This document shows, piece after piece, positions 35,190 to 43,302 of a stretch of DNA of 64,000 bases. Source of the stretch: JAOAPY01 sp038237475 (GTDB taxonomy: Bacteria; Acidobacteriota; Blastocatellia; Pyrinomonadales; Pyrinomonadaceae); the NCBI GenBank assembly GCA_038237475.1, contig JBBRYS010000014.1, forward strand, positions 62,001-126,000, read 5' to 3'. The notes under the pieces are model-generated. The model had not been told where the DNA came from and searched no databases. It worked only from the letters and a program-made list of their open reading frames with translations. A program made the position numbers and the translations under genes. Position 1 is the stretch's first letter. Every line of letters starts with the position of its first letter.

Positions 35190-36506
35190 TCACTTACGCT
35201 TCTCGGCAAAAATCTGCACCAGGTTGACCAGCGTCTCGGTGGTCTTCTCCAGCCCGCGGCGCGAATTGAACTCCAGCTTCCCATGAAAGTTCTGACCTCC
35301 CGTAAAAAGGTTCGGCGTGGGCAGCCCCTGAAAGGTCAGGCGGGCGCCATCGGTGCCACCCCGGATCGCTTTCATGAAAGGCTTGAGACCCGCGCGGCGC
35401 GCTGCTTCCATGGCGTTCTCAGTCAAGGCCGGGTAATTCTTTAAGACCTCTTTCATGTTTTTATAGTCTTCCTTCACTTCGATGGAGACTTTTACCGCCG
35501 GAAATTTCGCCTGGGTAGCCTGCACCATCTGGCGCAGTAGCTTTTCCTGCTTGTCGAGGCCGCTGACATCAAAGTCGCGCAAAAGAATCTTGAGACTCGA
35601 GGTTTCTACGTCAATCGTCCCGGCATAGGGATGGACGAAGCCGACCCGGCCTGCGGTTGTTTCGGGCAGCATGTCAGGCGGAAAGCGCGAAAGGTAATCC
35701 GCCGCGGCGTACATCGCGTTGACCAAAATTCCTTTGGCCGAGCCGGGATGTGTGCTCTTGCCCTGGAAAGTAACCGTCGCGGTGCGCGCACTCCAGGTCT
35801 CGTTACTTATCTCACCAAGCGTCTCGCCATCAACCGTGTAAGCGAACTGAGCGCCAAAGCCTTTGACGTCGAACTTTTCAATGCCGCCGCCAACTTCCTC
35901 ATCGGGTGTAAAGGCGATCGCGATTGTCCCGTGTTTCAATTGCGGGTTCTGCATTAGGCTATCGATCATTGTCATGATCTCAGCGATCCCTGATTTGTCA
36001 TCAGAGCCAAGCAGAGTCAAGCCATCGGCGGTGATGATGGCGTCGCCAATCATTTCTTTAAGCACAGGGTTCGCTGACACGGTGATGACCTGGGTAAGAT
36101 CTTTGGGCAGGACGATGTCGCCTCCCTGGTAGTTTTTATGAATGATGGGATTTACATTTTCACCCGAGACTGAGGGCGAGGTGTCCATGTGTGCCAGCAG
36201 TCCGATCACCGGAACTTTCGAGTTGTCGTCGAGATTGCCCGGCACCGTTGCGTAAACTATCCCGAACTCACTGACACGCACGTTCTGAGCGCCGACCTCA
36301 CTCAACTCTTTGGCCAGCAGCGTGGCGAGATTCAATTGTTTGCGGGTGCTGGGGACAGTTTCCTGATCATCTTTCGATTGCGTATCGATCTTTGCGTAGC
36401 GCAGAAACCTTTCGAGAGCCGTCTCTTGAGGGGGCTTAATACTGCCCTGGGCCGCAGCAGATATTGACAATAAACAGACGAGAACAATAGTTGATAGCGA
36501 TTTCAT
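35190..36506 (-). CDS. pepT: Peptidase T (M20 tripeptide aminopeptidase) with signal peptide
   Basis: The 438-residue M20 metallopeptidase removes N-terminal residues from tripeptides. Zinc ligands and catalytic residues can be seen in LLAHMDTSP (His, Asp), GSDDKSG (Asp), FTPDEEVGGG (catalytic Glu pair) and the C-terminal VNLVQ after TGGQNFHGKLE (His). A signal peptide (about 1-20, ending ISAAAQ) is unusual for PepT, which is normally cytosolic, and implies periplasmic use. AAGAGGTAG precedes the ATG. It stands alone between era and the acyltransferases. Confidence 0.92.
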   Translation of the reverse strand: MKSLSTIVLVCLLSISAAAQGSIKPPQETALERFLRYAKIDTQSKDDQETVPSTRKQLNLATLLAKELSEVGAQNVRVSEFGIVYATVPGNLDDNSKVPVIGLLAHMDTSPSVSGENVNPIIHKNYQGGDIVLPKDLTQVITVSANPVLKEMIGDAIITADGLTLLGSDDKSGIAEIMTMIDSLMQNPQLKHGTIAIAFTPDEEVGGGIEKFDVKGFGAQFAYTVDGETLGEISNETWSARTATVTFQGKSTHPGSAKGILVNAMYAAADYLSRFPPDMLPETTAGRVGFVHPYAGTIDVETSSLKILLRDFDVSGLDKQEKLLRQMVQATQAKFPAVKVSIEVKEDYKNMKEVLKNYPALTENAMEAARRAGLKPFMKAIRGGTDGARLTFQGLPTPNLFTGGQNFHGKLEFNSRRGLEKTTETLVNLVQIFAEKRK

Positions 36507-36742
36507 TCAATCTACCTCTTAATAAGTCAGGGAAATAATGGGAGAGGCCAAGTGTGAATTAAGGATGCGCGGAATACAAGGGTGGCTGCCTGAATGGATT
36601 GCTTTTAGATTTTCTTTCGGTGATCTCGACCACCAACGCTGCGAGACGGACCTGGAATTGAAACGTAGTCACCTGGATATTGCCTGAGACCATAGCAGGC
36701 TGAATCTGAACGATCCTCAGCTTACGCTGCGGGGAGGTTGGT

Positions 36743-37471
36743 TCAACCAGCCGGCCGATCAGCGCGCCATACTTCGCCTCGTTGGTTGATGGCGTCGAGT
36801 GACTGCTGCAATTCATTGCGTCTAGCCTCCAGCAAATCTTCGTCAGCAGCAGCGGGAACGTAGATCGGCGGAGCGATGTCAACCCTCACGCGCGTGAAGG
36901 GCCAGGGCACCTGGGTCTGGTCCCAACTCTTTTTGGCGGTCCAAAAACTCTTCGCGGTAATCGTGAACGGCAGCACCGGATTGCCGGTCTTCTTGGCGAG
37001 CAACACCGCACCCATCTTGGCTACGTAACGCGGTCCCTTTGGTCCATCGATCGTAAAGGCCGCGGGTGAACCAGCGCGCATCAGACGCACCATTTCCACT
37101 ATCGCTCCGACACCGCCGCGCGTGCTTGAGCCACGAGCAGCGCCATAACCAAAGCGCTGAATGAAGCGCGCAATATACTCGCCGTCAAAACTCTTTGAAG
37201 TCATCACGACAATGCGGCGCTGGCGCCAGAAGTAGGTGGACAGGAAGACGCGATTGTGCCAGAAAGTGTAGATGGGAAGCAGACCAGCACCTGACACAGC
37301 TTGCCAGTTTTCCCAGCCTTCGATCTGCCAACGGACCGTTCGCCCAATAATTTTGATCAGCACGAAGAAAACCACATCCGCGGCCCGAATCAAAAACCGT
37401 TGCTTGTTTGAGTAGGACGATAAGTCAGCAAACTGGTAGGCCCGGCCGCGTCCTTCGTTTTCATCCTTCAT
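36743..37471 (-). CDS. DUF374 lysophospholipid acyltransferase-family protein
   Basis: The 242-residue protein belongs to the DUF374 branch of the PlsC/LPLAT fold: ADVVFFVLIKIIGRTVRW near the start, FWHNRVFLSTYFWRQR (H-x-D/N motif), GSSTRGGVGAIVEMVRLMRAG and FTIDGPKGPRYVAKMG, the last being the family hallmark. Such proteins are thought to acylate Kdo-linked or other lipid A precursors. The start at 37471 (MKDENEGRGR) follows the GAGGAGA site located at the end of the upstream gene, four bases after its stop, so the two are coupled. The frame is open further upstream, but that reads into the neighbour. Confidence 0.85.
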   Translation of the reverse strand: MKDENEGRGRAYQFADLSSYSNKQRFLIRAADVVFFVLIKIIGRTVRWQIEGWENWQAVSGAGLLPIYTFWHNRVFLSTYFWRQRRIVVMTSKSFDGEYIARFIQRFGYGAARGSSTRGGVGAIVEMVRLMRAGSPAAFTIDGPKGPRYVAKMGAVLLAKKTGNPVLPFTITAKSFWTAKKSWDQTQVPWPFTRVRVDIAPPIYVPAAADEDLLEARRNELQQSLDAINQRGEVWRADRPAG

Positions 37472-37475
37472 CCCT

Positions 37476-38399
37476 TTAATAGATCTCCTCTTCACCGGCA
37501 GGCCGCGTCTTCCAGCGCTTGTGAATCCACAACCACTGTTCAGGATAGCGCCGGACAAGACGCTCAATCGCAGCAGCGAAACGCGCAGTATTAATTTCGA
37601 GGTCTTTGTGTTTGTCGCCGGTGCGCACTAGTTCCACCGGCGGATCGCCGTGAAAAAAGTAGCGCTGCTTTTCTGCGTTCCAAACAGCGACTGTGGGTAT
37701 CACTACCGCGTCGGTTTTCAAAGCCAGCGTGGCGATGCCCGCAGTGGTGCAGGCCAGGCGTCCAAAGAAGGGAACGAAAACTCCCTCATGTGGATGGCTA
37801 TTCAAATCCGACAGAATCCCCAGCGTGCCGCCAGCGCGCAGCACTCGAATCGCTTCGCGAGCCGCATTCTTCTTGTCGATGGCGCGGTTGCCGAACCTGG
37901 TCCGGAATCGTTCAATCAGATCTTCGACGCGCTGGTTGTCCAATGGCCTCATCAGGAAGCTAATGGGATATTCGAGCGCCGACCAACCGAAGCTCAACAA
38001 CTCCCAGGCACCAAGGTGTCCCGTCAGAAAGATGACACCGCGCCGATCCTGCTCGGCCGCACGCAAATGCGCCAGACCGACCTGATCATATTCAATCATC
38101 CCGCGCAAGCTCTCGGGGGTAGCACGGGGAAATTGGCTGAATTCTCCGAGCATGCGCCCGAGGCTATCAAAGCAGCCTCGCAATAAGCGCTGCCGTTTTA
38201 GTTCGCTCATTTCGGGGAAAGCTATCGCCAAATTAATCTCACCCGTGCGCCGCAGCTTTCCAGCCAGGTGGAAGGCTATTCGCCCCATGGCACGCCCCAG
38301 TGAGACGGCGGCCCCGCGCGGCAATATACCCAGCCCCCCCAGGATCGAACGGGTCAGGCCATATTCGAGTTTTGTTTGTAGTTTTCCAGGTTTGCCCAT
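37476..38399 (-). CDS. Lipid A biosynthesis lauroyl/myristoyl acyltransferase-like (LpxL/HtrB family)
   Basis: The 307-residue membrane-associated protein has an N-terminal membrane anchor (about 15-40) and the acyltransferase motif TGHLGAWELL (His and Glu in HX4E), followed by SFLMRPLDNQRVEDLI and LSDLNSHPHEGVFVPFFG. It transfers a secondary acyl chain onto the Kdo-lipid A precursor on the inner face of the inner membrane. The ATG at 38399 (MGKPGKLQ) is used; a TTG 30 bases upstream is less likely. Only four bases separate its stop from the next acyltransferase start, so they act as a pair. Confidence 0.9.
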   Translation of the reverse strand: MGKPGKLQTKLEYGLTRSILGGLGILPRGAAVSLGRAMGRIAFHLAGKLRRTGEINLAIAFPEMSELKRQRLLRGCFDSLGRMLGEFSQFPRATPESLRGMIEYDQVGLAHLRAAEQDRRGVIFLTGHLGAWELLSFGWSALEYPISFLMRPLDNQRVEDLIERFRTRFGNRAIDKKNAAREAIRVLRAGGTLGILSDLNSHPHEGVFVPFFGRLACTTAGIATLALKTDAVVIPTVAVWNAEKQRYFFHGDPPVELVRTGDKHKDLEINTARFAAAIERLVRRYPEQWLWIHKRWKTRPAGEEEIY

Positions 38400-38689
38400 G
38401 GTCGATCGAAGAGGCGTAGTGTAGCGCAAAGCCAGCCACGCGACCTATCCGCTGATTACAACGCATCCAGGAAAGAAGGGAGTTGCGAGGCAGTTGGCGC
38501 TACTATTAACAGTCCATTTCGCTTTGCTAATCGCCCTAATCTGCGTAATCTGTGGATAGCTTAGCTCTGGACGCCGGATCGCGGACTCTCTATTATCTGA
38601 AACGCCGCGCTGCGAAATATCGTACATTGGAGTCGGAAGGCGCTTGACGCTCTTCTTTCCCTCCCCAAATTTGGATCGAATGGAGACAG

Positions 38690-39553
38690 ATGGATAAACG
38701 CCGGATCCTCGTCGTCGATAATAACGATGGGCTGCGAGCCACGCTCGCGGAAGTCCTGGGCGGCCTGGGTCATGATGTAGTAGCTACCGGCGATCGCGAC
38801 GAAGCTCTGGGCCGCGACGACATCGATCAGTTTGATGTAATTATTAGCGACCTGACCGAAGAAGCTGATTCCTCAACCGCCATCGGCGATACGCATCGCA
38901 GGCGTCTTCTGACTCCCATCACATCCAGCAACGGCATTCAGCCAATTGAAATCATCAAAGCCTTCAAGGTAGGAGCGGCAAACTATTTCGGGGCGGTCTA
39001 TGATAATGACGAACTGCGTCAGATCATTGAACAGACGCTTTCTTACAAACTGAAATGCGTTGACGATCCAACTCTGCTGTCCCAGGTGCATGAGATGATC
39101 GAGTTCGAACTCCCCAGCGATCTCTCATTGATGAATTGCGTCCTGCAATACCTCCTGGAACGGGTTTCAAAACTCGGCATTATCACCCCGGAGCGCTCAA
39201 ACCTTTTCATCGCTCTCGATGAAGCGTTCGTCAATGCGGTCAAGCACGGCAACAAGAACGATCCCGCCAAGTTGTTACGGGTCACCGCGGAACTGACTCC
39301 CCGCGAGGCTTGTTTCACGGTTGAAGATGAGGGTGAGGGATTTAATGTGCAGGAGATTCCGGATCCGTGCGATCCCACCAACCTCTTTAGGACCTCAGGA
39401 CGCGGCGTGCTGCTGATCTACAACATCATGGATGAAGTTGAGTACAATGCGCAGGGCAATCGAGTGAAGATGGTAAAACGTCCTGAAGAATCGCTCCCGG
39501 CAAAACCAGTTGAAGCACCCACCACAGACGATACGGAGCTTCGGCGCGATTAG
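38690..39553 (+). CDS. Degenerate receiver domain fused to an anti-sigma-type HATPase
   Basis: The 287-residue protein has a CheY-like receiver (about 1-125) joined to a GHKL ATPase of the RsbW/anti-sigma type (about 135-265). The receiver keeps the acidic pair (DNN) and the phospho-acceptor Asp in VIISDL, and T in LLTPI, but at the site of the conserved Lys (usual KP motif) it has YFGAVYDND, so phosphorylation signalling may be altered. The ATPase has an N-box, ALDEAFVNAVKHGN, and G1 VEDEGEGF and SGRGVLLI (G2). No transmitter region is present. GGAGACAG precedes the ATG. Output might be regulation of an anti-sigma switch; inferred. Confidence 0.85.
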   Translation: MDKRRILVVDNNDGLRATLAEVLGGLGHDVVATGDRDEALGRDDIDQFDVIISDLTEEADSSTAIGDTHRRRLLTPITSSNGIQPIEIIKAFKVGAANYFGAVYDNDELRQIIEQTLSYKLKCVDDPTLLSQVHEMIEFELPSDLSLMNCVLQYLLERVSKLGIITPERSNLFIALDEAFVNAVKHGNKNDPAKLLRVTAELTPREACFTVEDEGEGFNVQEIPDPCDPTNLFRTSGRGVLLIYNIMDEVEYNAQGNRVKMVKRPEESLPAKPVEAPTTDDTELRRD

Positions 39554-41117
39554 CGCCGACGAACAGATCCCGAAAAATTTTTGGGCGTCCTGGCGTTGGT
39601 GGTTACCGCCCGCCCTCGTTTCTCTAATTCTCATTCTTAAATTTGTTGATCCCTTTATCGGGGATTGGGATGGACTGGATTACACCATCCTTTCGCTGCG
39701 AGGATCACCATCGTCGATGGCCCTGGGACGCGGCCTCTTCACCTACTACAATCATGCGCTGTATGTGTTCGCCCATGCGGTTTTCAATATTCCGCCGCGC
39801 GAGGCTTATTTGCTTTTCAAATATGCAGTGGTCGCTCAGGGACCGCTGGCAGTGATCGCCTGCTGGATATTGGCTCGAGATCTTTCGCGTTCGGTGCAAA
39901 CGGCGACGATTGCCGCCCTGTTGCTGACTTTCTCTCCGGTCTTCATCATTTACTCAGGCCAGGTAATGACTGACGTACCGGCGCTGTTGTTTCTTTCCAC
40001 GGCGCTGGTAATTCACTTGCGCGGGATCAAAAAAAGGAGCCTTAGTCTGTTGTTGCTGGGTGCGGCGCTCCTGGGCGCGGGCGTCAACCTGCGCGAGACG
40101 ATCGCATTTTATAGTCCCTGGCTCCTGCTGGCTCCGTTTGTCTGTGGCTGGCGCTGGGGACGCAAAGAGATTGCTTACATACTTCTCTCCGGCGTGATCT
40201 TCTTACTGTTTGCCCTCGGCGGTTTTGCCTACTGGATCAGCGATCCGGAATATCAGCGAGCCTGGCACGGCTGGCGCGAATCGATGCGGAGCGAGTCCGC
40301 TTTGCATCCGGTGAGTATTCAGAACCTGCCACCTTTTTTTCTTTATGTCTTCGTCACGTCGCCACTGGTCATCATCACTGTGGTGTTTGCGTTCATTAAG
40401 GAATGGCGCGAGCGGCGCTGGTCTGCGCTGCTGCTGCTGGCCGGCGTAGGTGTATTGGCGGATTTGTTGCTGCTGCTCAATTACAGTACCGTGATCGTCT
40501 GGCGTTACCCTTTGGCGGCGCTACCCGCACTTGCGCCCTTGAGCGCTGATTATCTGGTGCGTACTCTGTCGGTGCGCTTGCGCAGCGTGCGCGTGGCGTT
40601 GGCCGTGAGTATTACCGCGATTGTTTTGCTGGTGGTCTTGTTTGGCATTTACATCCGGCCCATCAGCCGCCAGTTTGTCGAGTGGCGTGCGTTGTCGAAA
40701 AACTACGATCAGCAGCTGGCGTTGCTACCGCAGGATGCTGTAGTGATCGCCGGCCAGCAAACAGTGGCGGTCACGTACTGGCGCGGCATCGGAGAAGGCA
40801 ACTGGGTCGCAATCGGTACCGGTGGTGGTTGGCCGGGAGCGCAGCTCGTGCCGCTGATTGAAAATTATCTCAAGGAGGGACGGCGGGTCTTTCTGGATAG
40901 CGATCCCAACTGGTGGTTTGTCTGTGGCTGGCAGCGGGACGAGATCCCTGAAATCGTAAAACTGGAACCACAGTTTCGCTTTCGACGAATTTCGAATTTC
41001 ATTTACGAGTTGCGCCCGCAAGACGACCTCAGCGCAACTGATAATCCGAAGCTTGAGCGCCTACTGCCCGAGAACCGTCCTCAGGACATGGGGAAGTGTC
41101 CGCTGGGTCGCAGGTAA
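39510..41117 (+). CDS. GT39-like (PMT/ArnT family) glycosyltransferase
   Basis: The 535-residue integral membrane protein has about eleven hydrophobic spans and the luminal-loop acidic motif DWDGLDYTI near the N-terminus typical of the PMT/ArnT superfamily, which uses polyprenyl-phosphate sugars as donors. The acceptor (protein or lipid A) is unknown. The only start in frame near the N-terminus is the TTG at 39510, 44 bases inside the preceding gene, with no good ribosome site; so translation may depend on coupling or the true start is unusual. It ends in a short Pro/Arg-rich tail and is followed by the lolC/E gene. Confidence 0.85.
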   Translation: MKHPPQTIRSFGAISADEQIPKNFWASWRWWLPPALVSLILILKFVDPFIGDWDGLDYTILSLRGSPSSMALGRGLFTYYNHALYVFAHAVFNIPPREAYLLFKYAVVAQGPLAVIACWILARDLSRSVQTATIAALLLTFSPVFIIYSGQVMTDVPALLFLSTALVIHLRGIKKRSLSLLLLGAALLGAGVNLRETIAFYSPWLLLAPFVCGWRWGRKEIAYILLSGVIFLLFALGGFAYWISDPEYQRAWHGWRESMRSESALHPVSIQNLPPFFLYVFVTSPLVIITVVFAFIKEWRERRWSALLLLAGVGVLADLLLLLNYSTVIVWRYPLAALPALAPLSADYLVRTLSVRLRSVRVALAVSITAIVLLVVLFGIYIRPISRQFVEWRALSKNYDQQLALLPQDAVVIAGQQTVAVTYWRGIGEGNWVAIGTGGGWPGAQLVPLIENYLKEGRRVFLDSDPNWWFVCGWQRDEIPEIVKLEPQFRFRRISNFIYELRPQDDLSATDNPKLERLLPENRPQDMGKCPLGRR

Positions 41118-41185
41118 GGATCTCCGGTCATTCAGCGGGACCGGACTCCTTCTCTATACGAAAGCTGTGCGAATTGCGATCATCA

Positions 41186-42430
41186 ATGCCATACGAACTC
41201 TTCCTGGCTTTTCGATATCTTCGCTCGCGGCGTCGCAGGAGGATGGCACGTATTACGGCGCTGCTGGCAATGATTGGCATTGCTTTCGGCGTCGGCTCGT
41301 TAATCGTCTCGCTGGCCCTGGCTAATGGCTTTCGCGATGAAATGCGCGACAAGATTCTGCGTGGCACTGCGCATCTCACGGTAATGCGCACCGATGGGCA
41401 GCCCTTAGCTGACTATCGCAAAGTTATTGAGCGGCTACGCTCTCTTCCGGAGATCACGGCTGCAACGCCGACCACTTACGAGGGCGCGGTCGTCAGTGGT
41501 CCAAACGGCTCGGCCTATGCCGTACTTCGCGGTCTGGATCGAGATGCGACCCAGGCGCGGCAGGAACTGCAGCGCACGCTGATTACGGGTTCGATCGCTA
41601 CGCTATTTGAAGCCGCCGTGACTGAAAACAACGAGACCCGGCTTCCTGAAGTAATCATTGGGGCGGAACTGGCAAAGCGTACCGGTTTGCAGCTGAATGA
41701 TGTCGGCGAAATAATCCCGGCCAGCGCCAGCCTGGCGCGCAAGGCCCCTATTTACAGACACGTTCGCGTGGCCGGAACCTTTCGCACGGGATTGTTTGAG
41801 TACGACGCCACCTGGATCTATCTCTCATTTGAGCGGGCCGCGATCTTCTCAGGTCCGGATCGTCCGGCGTCGCTCATCAGCGTCACTGTCCGCGAGCCTG
41901 ACAACGTCAAAAAAAGTGTAGCCCGGGTGCATGCGGCGCTGGGTGATGAGTACACCACCGTAGATTGGCAGCAAGCCAACCATCAACTTTTCACGGCGCT
42001 CGCACTCGAGCGGCGCGTGGGGATGATAGTTATTGCGCTGATAATTTTCATTGCGGCCCTGAACATCACTACGTCATTGATTTTGGTTGTGGTTGAGAGG
42101 CGCACGGACATCGCCGTTCTCAGGACGTTGGGCGCAACCTCTAAAAGCATCGTTGCCGTTTTCATGATCGAGGGCGCGGTTATCGGAGTGATGGGCGCCC
42201 TAATCGGAGTGTTGTTGGGCCAGGCGGCCTGTGTCATAGGTAATCACTACAAGCTGGTCCAACTGCCGGCGGACGTTTATTCGATTGCGAGTGTGCCGTT
42301 CAATTCGCAATGGCGCGACGTCATGCTCGCGGCCGCGGTCGCTTTTATCCTTAGTCTGTTGGCAACTGTCTACCCCGCACAAGCGGCGGCGCGGGTGGCC
42401 GCGGTCGAGGCGCTCCGTGAAAGAAACTAG
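41186..42430 (+). CDS. Lipoprotein-releasing ABC permease LolC/LolE family
   Basis: The 414-residue protein has four membrane spans, one near the N-terminus and three near the C-terminus, with a large periplasmic domain between, as in LolC/LolE of the FtsX superfamily. The start MPYELFLAFRYLRSRRRR and the segment MIGIAFGVGSLIVSLALANG are highly typical of the family. With LolD it releases lipoproteins from the inner membrane for outer-membrane delivery. The frame is open upstream to 41096, overlapping the previous gene, but the ATG at 41186 matches family N-termini. lolD follows after seven bases. A second Lol permease is not seen in the window, so a homodimer is possible. Confidence 0.92.
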   Translation: MPYELFLAFRYLRSRRRRRMARITALLAMIGIAFGVGSLIVSLALANGFRDEMRDKILRGTAHLTVMRTDGQPLADYRKVIERLRSLPEITAATPTTYEGAVVSGPNGSAYAVLRGLDRDATQARQELQRTLITGSIATLFEAAVTENNETRLPEVIIGAELAKRTGLQLNDVGEIIPASASLARKAPIYRHVRVAGTFRTGLFEYDATWIYLSFERAAIFSGPDRPASLISVTVREPDNVKKSVARVHAALGDEYTTVDWQQANHQLFTALALERRVGMIVIALIIFIAALNITTSLILVVVERRTDIAVLRTLGATSKSIVAVFMIEGAVIGVMGALIGVLLGQAACVIGNHYKLVQLPADVYSIASVPFNSQWRDVMLAAAVAFILSLLATVYPAQAAARVAAVEALRERN

Positions 42431-42437
42431 AAACGAA

Positions 42438-43148
42438 ATGATTGGTGACGGTCAGTCCTCATCCGCCGGCAAACTGTCCGTGACCAATTTGTGCAAGTCT
42501 TTTCAGTCTCCAGCAAATCAGATCATTGAAGTTCTTCGCGACGTATCCTTCTCGGTCGCCGCCGGCGAAACCGTGGCCATCATGGGCGCTTCTGGAGCCG
42601 GCAAGTCAACCTTATTGAATTTGCTGGGAGGTCTGGAAGTGCCGGACGGCGGCGCGATCCATTTCAACGAGCTCGACGTCGCCCGTCAGAGCCGGACGCT
42701 AAATTGTCTCAGCTTCATTTTTCAGTTCCACTATCTACTGGCTGATTTGACGGCCCTCGAAAACGTTGCATTGCCGTTGTTGATGCGGCGTACTTCCCTA
42801 CGAGAAAGCAAAAATAAAGCCCGCGAGGTATTGCAGGCTATGGGCTTGGGCGACCAACTGCAGCATCAAATTGGTTATCTCTCAGGAGGCGAGCAGCAGA
42901 GAGTAGCGGTCGCACGTGCGCTGATAACCAGCCCCACGCTGGTGCTGGCGGATGAACCAACCGGGAACCTGGATGCTTCAATGGCTGAGGACCTTGGGGC
43001 CGTTTTGGTGGATTATTCTCGTCAACATGGGGCCATTGTCGTGCTCGCTACCCATAGCGAATCACTGGCCAGACTCTGTGATCGGGTCCTGCTTCTGCAA
43101 AAACGCAGAATCGTTGAGAACAACACTCGATCTGTAAGCCACTCCTGA
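42438..43148 (+). CDS. lolD: Lipoprotein-releasing ABC transporter ATPase LolD
   Basis: The 236-residue ATPase has Walker A GASGAGKSTLL, Q-loop FIFQFHYLLADLTALENVALP (the FQFHYLL form is typical of LolD), signature LSGGEQQRVAVARAL and Walker B LVLADEPTGNLD, and the switch His in ATHSES. It powers the release of lipoproteins to LolA. The true start is the ATG at 42438; the longer frame runs over the upstream gene. It is seven bases after the permease gene, so they are co-translated. A 154-base gap with a promoter follows before clpC. Confidence 0.95.
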   Translation: MIGDGQSSSAGKLSVTNLCKSFQSPANQIIEVLRDVSFSVAAGETVAIMGASGAGKSTLLNLLGGLEVPDGGAIHFNELDVARQSRTLNCLSFIFQFHYLLADLTALENVALPLLMRRTSLRESKNKAREVLQAMGLGDQLQHQIGYLSGGEQQRVAVARALITSPTLVLADEPTGNLDASMAEDLGAVLVDYSRQHGAIVVLATHSESLARLCDRVLLLQKRRIVENNTRSVSHS

Positions 43149-43198
43149 AATTTCCCTTGTGTTGAGCCTTTTATAACCAGGTACAAGAAACTATAGGC

Positions 43199-43226
43199 TT
43201 TGCCTTTTGCGCAAACGGGTTATAAT
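43199..43226 (+). promoter_or_regulatory. Probable sigma-70-type promoter of clpC
   Basis: A perfect -10 TATAAT (43221-43226) is preceded by TTTGCC (43199-43204) at 16 bases or TTGCCT (43200-43205) at 15. A transcript would start near 43233 with a leader of about 70 bases that contains an imperfect hairpin, TGCCGG (43236-43241) with CCGGCA (43259-43264), and within it GGACTTCGTCC. No CIRCE or CtsR-type operator was seen. Confidence 0.55.
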
Positions 43227-43302
43227 GCGGGCGGCTGCCGGCAATGAGTGGACTTCGTCCGGCATGGTAATCATAAGCGGTCTTCAAAAAGCGGATTAAT
43301 AA

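Noticed and set aside
36559..36882. A 107-residue open frame in the spacer before the acyltransferase end
   Set aside because: No ribosome site or domain; most of it overlaps the acyltransferase 3' end in another frame.
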